Part shown: positions 25,356-36,245 of the stretch, piece after piece
Numbering within the stretch: the stretch's first letter is position 1
How the letters are laid out: each line of letters starts with the position of its first letter
Source of the DNA: Corylus avellana
Taxonomy: Eukaryota; Streptophyta; Magnoliopsida; Fagales; Betulaceae
NCBI RefSeq assembly: GCF_901000735.1
Contig: NC_081545.1
Coordinates: 3,950,583 to 4,014,582 of the forward strand
DNA: 64,000 bases
Direction of reading: 5' to 3'
Made by a program: the position numbers and the translations under genes
Notes under the pieces: model-generated
What the model saw: the letters and a program-made list of their open reading frames with translations, nothing else
Told to the model about the DNA's origin: nothing
The model's database searches: none

Positions 25356-26148
25356 GTGTCGCACAGCTGGGAGAAAACTTTTGTTCTCTCCCTCTCCCTT
25401 CCCCAACTCTTCCCCCCTCCCTCCTTTCTTTTTACTTACTTTTCTTTTGTTATAGGCTCAAGCGTTACCGTGCCGGGTGTGCCATCTATCATTTCTACCG
25501 TGTATTTTTCTGAGGTTGATGGGGCTCTTAGATCGGACTGTTCAAAGCTCAATCTACGTCACTCCGTCAGACCCACCTCGACACGCGCCCCTCCACCACA
25601 TGCACTGGCCCCGCTTGCTTCCAACATCACTTGCCGCTTCTGATTCCGACAACCCTGCGACGGATCATGACTCGCACGTGCCTGTGCGTGGTTTTTTCGT
25701 GCTCTTGCCAGAATCATCTGGCAGCCTTCCTCTAGTGATGTTTTGTAGACTTTTGTGCATTTTCTTTATTTTTCTCTGTATTTTTCGTTTTCTCTATATT
25801 TTGTGGTCCTGGCCTGTTGAGTTGAGGATGTGAATAATTTCATAGCTTGCGAGTCGAGGAGAATGAGTTTCAGCAGGAGGATGTTGCTACCTATGTATCG
25901 GATTGAGTCTGTCTAGAGCAGACATATTGTTACAACTGAATATTAGTCATGGATTAGCGGATGTTGATGTCATAGATAGGTCTTTAATGTAATATTGTTA
26001 TGTATGTATCTATGATGTTATAACCTTGTAGCTTCGGCTATGATTTTCTCAGAACTTTATGCTCTACGATGTAAGAGCTTTATGCTCGTAATCATTCTTC
26101 AATTAATGAGACCGAAATGATTTTCCCTTTAAAAAATATATATATATA
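25356..26148 (+). mobile_element. retroposon of unknown family (LINE 3' fragment or processed sequence)
   Basis: The block is bounded by a 15-bp direct repeat GGCCTAATCCRRATA-like, identical but for one base, at 25341-25355 and 26149-26163. The 3' side ends in an A/T-rich tail (TTTAAAAAATATATATATA) directly before the repeat, as target-primed retroposition leaves it. The body starts with a pyrimidine tract, has a GC-richer middle with two overlapping open frames of 90-120 codons (no family recognised), and ends with LINE-like 3' sequence including ATTAATGAGACCGAAATG. Confidence 0.7.
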
Positions 26149-26977
26149 GGCCTAATCCAAATAAAAATAACGGCACTTTTTAGACAAGGAATAGATACTC
26201 ACACCTTAGCAGTGGTCTCAAACAAAAGGTTTTAGAGCATTCTTACCAACTTCACCAAATTTTACAAACCAAAATAATCAAAATGGTGAGGCTGAAAAGC
26301 GAGGATGGACTGCAATTCAATCACCTCAGTGCTTCTTGGAAGATCTCCACCAAGGCCTTGATCTTGAACATCCTAGGCTTGCTTGGCTCCTTCAAAAGTT
26401 GGGCACCAAATGGGTTGTTGTATCAAGTTTCACTATGAGCACTCCCTTTTTGTTAGTTTGCTTTAGGGAAAACTTCACTTATTACTTGTGATATTTCATC
26501 ACTTTTGCAATCATACCTTCAAATATTAAAAAAGTGTATTCTGAAAAATTATAACCCTGAATTGACACATTTTAAAGTTTAAAGATATGATTGCAAAAGT
26601 GATAAAAGATTTAATTTGCTTTATTAGACCATCAACTTGATAGTGGAAAGGATCCCATTTGTAAGAGTGTTTATCTTTGTTTTCTCTTGTTTGTTGTTTG
26701 GTTGTAACTTTCTCATCTAGCGAAAAAATAAAACACAAAACATTCATCAAAACACAAAAATGGTTTTCACACTTACATTATATTATAACATTTTTTTAAA
26801 CAACCAAAAAAAACCCCTAAAATACATTAGCAACCATACCACAGAAATTAATGGGTTATGGTCTAATGAAATAAGATTTTGGCCAAACTAGGTCGACCTG
26901 ATTAGACCCAATTAATAAACAAGTCAATTTCTTTTGAAAGAATTGTTGATATTATTGCATGCTAAAAAATACACGGA

Positions 26978-29900
26978 TCAACAGTTATTCAGAGCACTCC
27001 GCTCAGAAGAACAAAGTCCCCTTAACATATCAGGGAAATCATTGTTCCACGTTCGATCCAAATTTATCGTTGTTGCCATCTTAGCCACCATATGGGCAGC
27101 CTGGTTTGCCGCACGGTTCACGTAAGCCATCGTCCATCTAGTGAAATGTTGGAGTGCAGATCGAATATCTTTTACCAGGTGGCCTATACGGCTCCAATCA
27201 GGAGCAGCGATAACCATTTTTGCGTCCCCTTCAAGATTAATCAGCAAAAAGCCCCTTTTGCTAGCTAATTGGAGGGTCATTCTCGCTGCTACTGCTTCAG
27301 CTGCGACTGGATCCAATAGACCCTGATGCGTTACACTCCTTGCTGCCACCAACTCACCCTGGGAATCTCGGATAACTGCTCCCAGCCCAGTCCATCCCAT
27401 CTCCTTCCTGACTGCAGCATCCCAGTTCACGGTATAGTACCCGGGTTGGGGAGGTTTCAACTTTTCCACAACCATACGTCCAGTCTGCACACTAATCCGT
27501 GGCAGGCTCTGTTGGGCTTGTTGAAACTCATGAATAATTACCCTTGCTTGCACATGAATAGCATTTGGAGGGGTGAAAGAGCCTTCATGGATGAGTTCAT
27601 TACGCCTTAACCAAAGTCTTTGGACTATGACCACAAAAACTTTGAACTCCTCCTCGTCACATTTTGCCAGCATTCCTTCTGCAATCCGCAAAAAATCGGG
27701 GTCAGCAGAAGAACTTTTTTGGAACTTCGTGCAACCCCCACTCCAGACATCCTGTGCAGAGGGACAGTGCCATAAAATATGACTTATTGTTTCTGCTTCA
27801 CGGCCACAAATGGGGCAGCTCTGATTAGTAAGCACCTTGAGACTGTACAATTTGGTTCTTGTAGCTAATAAGTCTTGACAGGCCCTCCAAAAACATACAT
27901 TTTCCACATGTGGTAGCTGAAGTTTCCATAGAATTTTCCAAACAATACTTTTGTTTCTCTGATAAGAGCATTCGGGGCCTTGAGCAAGTTCCCATTCCTT
28001 TTGAATATGGTAGGCGCTTTTAACTGAAAACATCCCTCTGGCAGTACCCCTCCAGATTAGCCTGTCTTCCTGGTCCGATTTGCTAATGGGAATAGTCTGT
28101 ATCAATTCTTGCTCCTCAGCCGAGAAGAGTTGGGCCAATAAACTCTGCTTCCAAGCATGGCCCGTTTCATCAAATAGAAGGCTTACCGTTGCGGACGAAT
28201 CTAATTCCGTGGGGGCAGATTGGATCCGGTAGGTAGAGGGGTTAGGTAGCCATCTATCTTCCCATATTCGCGCTGTCTTTCCATTCCCAATTCTCCATAC
28301 CAGCCTTTCCTTCATGAGAGCACAGGAGCTATGAATGCTCATCCAAGCAAATGAAGGGTTTTTTGGTAGAGGCGCCTCAAGGATCAAACATTCCGAAAAA
28401 TATTTCGCTCTCATAATACGGGCCACAAGGCTTTCTGGCATAGTCCACATCCTCCAAATTTGTTTTGCTAGGAGGGCTTTGTTAAAAGTAACGAGATCTC
28501 GAAATCCCATCCCTCCGCATGCCTTGGGAACCCCCATGCTATTCCAACTCATCCATGCAATTTTTCGATCGTTCGCCTTATGACCCCACCAAAACCTTGA
28601 CATAAGGGAGTTGAGTTCGGAGCACAAAGATTTTAGAAGAAGGAAAATGCTCATACAATACGACGAGATAGCTTGGATTACCGCTTTCAAGAGTATCTCC
28701 TTCCTAGCTTAGGAAAGGAATCTTAACTTCCAGTCTTAGAGTCTTTTCCGCACCCTCTCTGTTATATTTTTGAAAGCTTTCATTCTAGATCGACCCACCA
28801 ATGCTGGTAATCCCAAATACTTTTCATATGTAGAAGTAGCTGGAATCCCTGCAAATTCAATAATGGTCTCGTTCTCTCCCATAGGAGTATTCTTGCTGAA
28901 AAAAATTGAGGTCTTGTTACTGTTCATTTTTTGCCCCGATGCCTCCTCATAAATCCGCAGAATAGCTGACAAATTACTCCATTGGGCAAGAATAGTCCTG
29001 CAAAACAACAAACTGTCATATGCAAAAAATAGATGGCTAATCTTGGGTCCCCTTCTGAAAGTGGGAACCCCTGATAATAGCCCATCCCTATTCGCCCGTG
29101 TCACCATGGAACCCAAGACCTCCGCACATCTGAGAAATAGGTAGGGAGAAATAGGGTCTCCTTGCCTAAGCCCCCTCGTGGGAGTAATATTTCCACACGG
29201 TTCCCCATTGATCAAAATCGCATAATGGACTAAGGAGACACATATCATCAGCAACCATATCCACCTCTCATCAAACCCCATTTTTCTCATTACTGCCTCA
29301 AAAAACCTTCATTCTACTCGGTCATAAGCCTTACTCATATCTAATTTAACCGCCATGAAACCCTTTTTACCCTTCAATCCAGTATTCATAGTATGTAGGG
29401 TTTCATAAGCAGCTAAAATATTATCTGTAATTAGTCTCCCCGGGATAAAGGCACTTTGAGATGGGGAAATGATATGAGGAAGGACCTTCTTAAGCATATT
29501 GGCAAGTACTTTTGATACTAATTTATAGACTACATTACAGAGGCTTATGGGTCGGAATTCATACACACTTTCCGGACTACTGTTCTTGGGTATGAGTGCT
29601 ATAAAGGTTGAATTCATATTAGAAGGCATAATTCCAAAATTGAGAATATCAAATATACCTCTACATACCTCCTCTCCCATGATTGTCCAATTCTGTTGAA
29701 AAAAACATGCATTTAATTCGTCCGGTCCGGAGGCTTTTAGCGGCGCCATTTGAAACAAAGCTGCACTAATTTCTTCCGTAGTAAAATCTGCCATTAAGTC
29801 CCCATTCATGCTTTCAGACACACGGGTCTCTATGTTCTGTAGACATGGGCCAAGATCCCCTTCACTGCCAGCTGAAAACAGATTAGTAAAATACTCAATG

Positions 29901-31093
29901 AAAGCCCTTTTAACCTCTCCTGTAGAAGTCCCCATCCGTCCATGCATATCTTTTATTTTCTCAATATTATTTTTTCTTCTTTTGGAGTTGGCACATGCAT
30001 GAAAATAGTGAGAATTCCTATCCCCATACTTAAGCCAGTTCACTTTTGCCCTTTGACGCCACCATAAGTCCTCCTTATTCAGTTGGACCTGTATTGTGTT
30101 CTGCAGGCGTTGAATTTCTTCTTGGCTGCCCATATGCTCCTGCCCCAGTAACATAGCTAATTTTTCCTTCATGTGTGGGATGTTCTCATTTATTGGCCCT
30201 TTTAATTTTTTACTCAATTGGGCAAGACTCTGCATGCATACAGAGAGTTTATTTTCCACGTGGGTCCACCCTCCATGATGTACCCCTTCCTTCTCCCAAG
30301 CCATATTTATAATTTCCAAAAATCCCTCCTCCAGCCTCCATCCAGCTTCATACTGCGGGCTCTGTCTTCGCTTTATTCGCCAGTCTTCTAGTTTTTTTAA
30401 GCTTAAGACCAATGGAGCATGATCTGATGAAACAGTGGCTTCCACCGACACCCTTGCTGCTGGAAAGCATGATCTCCATTCCAAATTTGCTACACATCTA
30501 TCGAGCCTCTCCTTTATGATTGCCCTTCCCTCCCTACAGTTGCACTAAGTGTATTTGGGGCCTCGGTAACCCATATCTAACATATTGCACTCCTCCAAAG
30601 TGTTTTGGAATTTCTCCATCTGACTCCTTTGACGTACACATCCCCCCCATTTTTCCGTCTCATTGACGATCTCATTAAAGTCGCCTATACATACCCATGG
30701 GTGAGGTGTCAACCGGGCCAAATACTTAAGTAGTTCACACCCCTCATGTCTTCTATTCGTATCGAGGTGACCATAAAACCCCGTAAATTTCCAACACTTG
30801 TCGATGTCCGGTCCATTTATGGTGGCGTTGATGTGTCTCTGGCTATAGTTTTGAAGTTCCACCTTAACCCATTCCCTCCATAGAAGACCCAAACCTCCAC
30901 TTCTCCCTACACAGTCCACAATAAACATATTGGAGAAGCCCAATTTTATTCGCATTTGTTCCATTTTTTTATTACGTAACTTGGTTTCCATTAAGAAAAC
31001 CAAGTCGGGTTTCTTATCCTTCACCATTCAGCAAAGATCTTGAACTGTTCAGAGGTTCTCAAGCCCCCGGCAGTTCCAACTAATAATGATCAT
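26978..31093 (-). pseudogene. LINE ORF2 (endonuclease, reverse transcriptase, RNase H), broken by six stops
   Basis: One continuous frame of 1371 codon positions from the ATG at 31093 (MIIISWNCRGLEN). In order: an APE-type endonuclease (METK, GDFNE, SSDH), reverse transcriptase (LIPK...FRPISLCN, RQGDPISPYLF), the zf-RVT region (CPICGREAETISHILWHCP) and a C-terminal RNase H-like domain (NWDAAV, LEGDAK). Six in-frame stops lie at 31049-31051, 31028-31030, 30545-30547, 29309-29311, 28736-28738 and 28709-28711. There is no frameshift. Each stop is explained by one C-to-T or G-to-A change from the expected Arg, Trp or Gln codon. The RT active site reads FAYD where family members have FADD, so the enzyme would be dead in any case. 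Confidence 0.92.
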
Positions 31094-31275
31094 TGCGGTC
31101 GGCAGGGCTGGCTACCAGCCTCCGCCAATCCTGATCCATTTGACATTTCATTCTCTTCACCAACCTTTCGACCCTTCTTTGATTTACTCAAATTTTTCTC
31201 CTTTCCAGCATCCCCGTTAATTTTTGTTCCGAGTGATTCCTCCAACCATTCTCTCTCTCTCCTTACGTTTCCAGG

Positions 31276-32643
31276 TCACCAGAGCGCTTCATTATTTTTC
31301 TGCTCACTAATAATTGTTCGAGCATCCTTGACATTTTTTTCGATCTCAGCCAGTGTAATACCCGTGTACACTCCTCCAGGATAGGCCCGCTTTTCCCCAC
31401 TCCCCTTCTGGCCCAGTATGTGCACTGGGCTCCCACCTTGCTCTCGTTTTTGAGTAATGCCCACGCCCAGCCCACATAATGGTTGCTTATCTGGATTCTT
31501 CCGCATGATTTCCTTTGGGGGGTGAAAATCTTGGACTTTAATACCTTCCATCACAGTCCTCGCAATCTCCATTTCTTTCCTTTCACGTGCCCATTTAATA
31601 CCCATATGTTGACCAGCTGTTGGGATAACACTTTCCCTTTCAGTATATTTCTTCTCATGGAAAATTCCTTCTCCATCACCATAATTCTCGCCATCATATC
31701 TGCGGTCTCCCTGATTTGGTGCTGAATGGAATGTTTCCGGAAAAAACTCCTCCTCCCCATCGCCGATGAATGCTCTTTCTTTGCTCCGGTCTTCTTCTCT
31801 CCGGCTTCCGCCTGCTCCCCGCCTAGATCGTCTGTCTTGGTCTGAGGATTCAGAATAATTCCGCCCAAGCTTCGAGGTACCTCCCCCTTGATTCCAGTCC
31901 GATCTCCTGGTTGGGGACGGTGCTCTTAGCCAAGGGCCATATTGAATTGTATCCTTTTGGTTCTTCATCTTGTTCCTCTTCGAGCACCCTCCTGGGCCGT
32001 GGCATATGACTCCACATTGAAAGCAGAAAATAGGTAGTCTTTCATATTGGAATGGTATCCATCTGGTTTTCCCTTCTAAACTCATCTTTCGACCACGGGC
32101 AATGGGTTTAGCCAAATCGAGAGAAATCTTTACCCAAAGGTATTCCCCCCATCCCACGCCACTTGCATCCGTATCAACCGCCTCCACTACCCCAATTGAT
32201 GCCCCGATCTTGCGTCCCACCTCTCGCCCCATACATCCCAGTGGTAATTGAAACATACGAACCCAGAAAGACACCCTATCAAACTTGATTTGTGCTGGCA
32301 GAGTGTGATCGTCATAGTTTTCAATGAGAAAGAGGGTACCCTCAAAGACCCACGGACAACCCTCCAATACGCGCTTTTTATCCCTGCCATATTCAAGCTC
32401 AATAAGGAACAGATTCTCCCCCAAAACTTTGAAGGACATTTTCCCTATTGGTCTCCACCACCTCTGCAAAGTATTCTTAATCGTTTCCTTACTCACATAT
32501 CGGTCAGCCACCAGCTTCCCAACGACGCAATCCTTCCCCCTAGTAGTTACCTCTCGAAAATCTGCCGCCTGGACTTCGATTTCCACCTCCTCGCCTTCTT
32601 CCAAAGAGAAATTTTCCCACATCTTCACTAAATCCTCTGCCAT
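31276..32643 (-). CDS. LINE ORF1 protein (DUF4283-like with CCHC zinc knuckle)
   Basis: An intact frame of 455 aa from the ATG at 32643. The N-terminal half carries the plant LINE/DUF4283 pattern (LQRWWRPIGKMSFKVLGENL, then FWVRMFQLPLGCM). A zinc knuckle of the CX2CX4HX4C type follows (CFQCGVICHGPGGC). The C-terminal part is charged and disordered. By family knowledge it binds the element RNA and accompanies it to the nucleus. No stop or frameshift interrupts it, in contrast to ORF2. Confidence 0.9.
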   Translation of the reverse strand: MAEDLVKMWENFSLEEGEEVEIEVQAADFREVTTRGKDCVVGKLVADRYVSKETIKNTLQRWWRPIGKMSFKVLGENLFLIELEYGRDKKRVLEGCPWVFEGTLFLIENYDDHTLPAQIKFDRVSFWVRMFQLPLGCMGREVGRKIGASIGVVEAVDTDASGVGWGEYLWVKISLDLAKPIARGRKMSLEGKTRWIPFQYERLPIFCFQCGVICHGPGGCSKRNKMKNQKDTIQYGPWLRAPSPTRRSDWNQGGGTSKLGRNYSESSDQDRRSRRGAGGSRREEDRSKERAFIGDGEEEFFPETFHSAPNQGDRRYDGENYGDGEGIFHEKKYTERESVIPTAGQHMGIKWARERKEMEIARTVMEGIKVQDFHPPKEIMRKNPDKQPLCGLGVGITQKREQGGSPVHILGQKGSGEKRAYPGGVYTGITLAEIEKNVKDARTIISEQKNNEALW

Positions 32644-32769
32644 TTGACGCACTGCTTCGTAAATTCCTCCATAGTCTTCATTGGACGTGGATACTATTCC
32701 TTCTCCTCTAAGTTGAAACTAGAGAGAAAACTCTTCATTGGTATTAGGTTTGTGCAACAAGTCAATTTC

Positions 32770-35700
32770 AGATCAACATGCGTTATGCATATTCCGTATA
32801 AATTTAAATTACACTTTTAACTTCATATACTTTTCATTCAGTTAATAATTATACCTAGTGAGGAGGAAGCTTTATTGTGTTATTTGTTGTAGTTTAATCT
32901 TTAGTTTATTTATGACAAAAATATATTTTACTCCTTCAAAGTTTTACCACATTTTTCACTGTTGAGTCCAAATTTAAAAATTGGTAATATAGTCCACCAA
33001 AGTTTTCGAAATTTTTAATGTAACTCATCCGTTAGTCAGTTTTGTCTTATCTGACAAAAAATGGCTTGCGTGTGCCAGGCGTGCTTTTTTTGGTGCAAAC
33101 TTTTTAAAATTGCCTCTAAATACACACATACAATTCCCAAAATTCCCCAAATTGGTTATTTTTTATTTTTTAAAAAATAGAGAAAGATTAGGGGTGTTTA
33201 TAATTCGCCACCCCAGGGCCAAATAGGGGGTTTGGGAGTGGTTCCAACTTCCAAACCACCTCCATTCGGCCCCTTAGGGGGTGGTTCATTCTGGCCATAT
33301 AGGGGTGGTTATAGCAAACCTTTTTTTCTATTTTTTTGGGGGGAGGGGGGAATGGGGACATTTAGGACTTTTCAACCCTTAAAAACCCACTTGGAGCATA
33401 TGTGGACATTTTTATGTTAGAGAAGATCGAAATTATTGATGGAGTTGTTACATTTAAACAGTAAACTCAAAATAAAAAAATTAGTACAACTTCTGATAGG
33501 TTAAATGTATTTTTATTACTAAGGAAATTTTATTGCATGGTAATATTATTTTGATTAGATATTGTGTTGAGAAGTGGACTATGTTTATTACTAAGGGTTA
33601 TGGACAATTTGATATTAATCATTAAATTGATTATTCGTAATCTAGTCATGAATGTGTATAATTGATATAATTTATTCTTATACCATATGAAATTGTGTTA
33701 ATTAGGTCATACAAACTATTTGGGTCAATTTAACCAATTTATATTAAACAAGTCAAAACGAGTTGGATAGGTCGTGTTTGAGTTGACCCAACACAATATA
33801 TTTATTAAACGGATTAAATGGTATTGCTGTGTCTGCAATTTATTTAAATTGATCTTGTTAAGGTTGAAAGATTTAACTCGTTTAATCAAATGAGTTGAAT
33901 TTAAATTCACTTATAAACTTGTATACTTACAACTCGACACAATACAAACTCGACCCATAAACCCAAATTACCACCCTCACTTTTATGCCATCCCATTATT
34001 AGTGAGTGATAATATGACTTACCATTCCTTGCATTCTCTATAAAATGCTTCTAAGCGCATTACCTTTGAAAAATTGCTACTTTATCCAAAAGTTTTCATG
34101 AGGGACGCTACTAAACCGATATAGAACCAAAACAATATTTCTAATCAAAATTCTTTATTGATGTCTTCAAAGGGTAGTTTAATCGGATAAAGACTACGGG
34201 TTCGTTTGGGATTGTAATTTTAATAAATGCGATTTTTAAAATCACAAAGGTGTTTGAGCTTATAAAAATCACAGATTTTTCTTCTTCATATTTTATATTA
34301 AATGCTTTTTAAATTACAATGCCAAATTTCTTACGTTTTACAATATCTTTTAAAAATGCAAACTATTCTTGCGATTTATTATTCTTATGAAATCGCAATC
34401 TTAAACAACGTGGGAATTTTCCATTTCCATTTTCTTTAAGAGGGAAAATCAATTTAAATTTAAATGTCTGGCAAAAGAAGTTCAATCATCCAACTCCAAA
34501 TTAACTAATTAAAATTGCTGGCAAGAGAAGTCCAATCATCCAACTCCAAATTAACTTTTCAAAAATCAATAGAAAAGAACAATAAAAGGGTCCAAAGCAG
34601 GAATTGTCAACAGTTGCGGGGCCCCAAAAGTATCCCAGTGTCTCACGGTGAAGATTTTTATACAATTCCTATTTTCGCCACGGCGAGCCGTCACCGTTTG
34701 ACCCAAGACTTTTCCTTGCGGGGCAAATACTGCATACGCATCTATCATTAATGCACCCTCGGGGGGCCAGCTTCGCATCTAACCGTTCACACAGCCTGAC
34801 ATAAACAAGGAAAAGATTTTACTGAAATTAAGCAATAAATTTTGATACGTATATTTAATTATTTAATGAAAAATATTTAATTTCCATCTTTTGTTCACAT
34901 TAATTATTTAATACTTAATACAATAAATCTTATATAAACTTTCATGTAAATTTATAAGGGAATATAATTCATTTTCTAGTGAAATGGATTGGACCTATGG
35001 TGTATTAAGATTATATTTTATTGTATATATTAGTGTATTATTTAAAAATTTAAAATGATGTGACAATATAATAAAATCTAGTATATTTGTGAGAGACTTG
35101 ATGTAAACGCTATAATATCAATAATAACATTATAAAAAAAAAATTTGTGAGGGGAAATGATTAAAATATGGAATTTTTTAATGGAAAAATAAAAGAAAAA
35201 TTGTGTATAAAGGTTACACATAGAGTTGATTGGCTTATTTTGCATATAAAATTCATAGAAGGAGAGGATAGCATGTGATGTGAGCAATTATAAGGTCAAT
35301 TTTTTTTTATTTGCATAATTAATTATAGTCGAATAATTAAAGTCAAATGATTCCATAGGTGGTGCAAATTGAGTGGTGCACATAGTATCTTTTCTTCACC
35401 AAATGCCTCTTCCTACTATTCGAGGGACCAAAAGGAACACTAGTCTGATGCCACTTGACCACTTGAAAGTTTGCAGTAGTATCCTGCGGGCAGGTTCACA
35501 TGCCTCTATGCCTTTAGACAACTTTTGACATTTGTGCTTTCAGTGTTTTTTTTTTTTTTTTTTTTAAGTTGTTTTTTGAAATGTAGGTCGAAGAGATTAA
35601 TTGTGGCTATTTTATTTGAGTGTGACTACAATAGTATTTATCGGCTAGAAACTGCACATGAAGAATCTAAACAGTAAAAATCACATGCGCTCTCTCAAGT

Positions 35701-36197
35701 TCAACTGAGAGAGCCCGTCCGATCAAAATAAGCTAACATGGTCACACAAATCCAATAAAATAATAATATAATCAAAATATAATAGGTAGGAGTCGTAGGA
35801 TTGCTCAAAAGAAAAAAGGCATAATTGCCTTGATTAAACAATCCTTCAATAGACTTACCAAAAAGAAAAAAAAAAAAAAATCATTCAATAAAAGATTCTC
35901 ATGTGACGTGGCAGAACACAATTTGATAGCATCATTATGTAAAATACACCTTCACCACAAACAATCACACCCCCCGCCCCTTGGCCCATTCCACGGCTCG
36001 AGCGCCCATCCAGGAAGAACAACTCTTCTTCTTCTTCTAGAAAGCGGCACGCAGCCCTAGGCCCCGTCTCGCCTCATATCTCCACACGCCTCTCTCTGAC
36101 AACAAATTCATAATACGCAGAAACATACACGAAACCATTGCAAAACCCCTCCCACTCCTCTCTGAGCCAATCCTTATCCGACGCCGTTTTCATCTGG
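32770..36197. other. intergenic, AT-rich, repeat remnants
   Basis: No gene recognised. 34199-34413 resembles the dispersed AT-rich MITE family (ends TCGTTTGGGATTGTAATTTT and, inverted, TTGTTTAAGATTGCGATTTC). 34468-34558 is a roughly 50-bp tandem pair. 34600-34790 is a GC-richer block of unknown origin. The last roughly 250 bases are the aconitase promoter and 5' UTR, with pyrimidine-rich sequence. Confidence 0.5.
34468..34558. repeat. tandem pair with ~50-bp period
   Basis: Two copies of a segment starting CTGGCAA(A/G)AGAAGT and including CAATCATCCAACTCCAAATT, separated by about 10 AT-rich bases. Confidence 0.8.
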
Positions 36198-36245
36198 ATG
36201 CGTGACCACCACCATTATCAGCATCACCAGGCGTCATGTATATAA
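36198..36245 (+). promoter_or_regulatory. upstream ORF overlapping the aconitase start codon
   Basis: A 15-codon frame, [15 protein letters not shown], starts 38 bases before the main ATG and ends at 36243-36245, seven bases past the main ATG in another frame. If this part is in the mature 5' UTR, the overlap should lower initiation at the long (targeted) start and could favour re-initiation downstream. Confidence 0.45.

Larger units (their letters stand above)
26932..32755 (-). mobile_element. L1-type LINE, 5.8 kb, near full length
   Basis: A perfect 14-bp target-site duplication AACAAGTCAATTTC lies at 26918-26931 and 32756-32769. Between them, on the minus strand, are a 112-bp 5' leader, ORF1, a 182-bp spacer, ORF2 and a short 46-bp 3' end with only about four terminal A. 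Order and content match plant L1-clade LINEs. The perfect TSD suggests a fairly young insertion, while ORF2 is already inactivated. Confidence 0.95.

Noticed and set aside
26283..26432. 49-codon ORF MVRLKSEDG... and its complement, with coding-like GC
   Set aside because: Too short, no family recognised on either strand, and no splice context. It may be a gene fragment, but I cannot support it.
27141..32647. Plus-strand open frames between 27 and 32.6 kb
   Set aside because: They are shadows of the minus-strand LINE ORF1 and ORF2.
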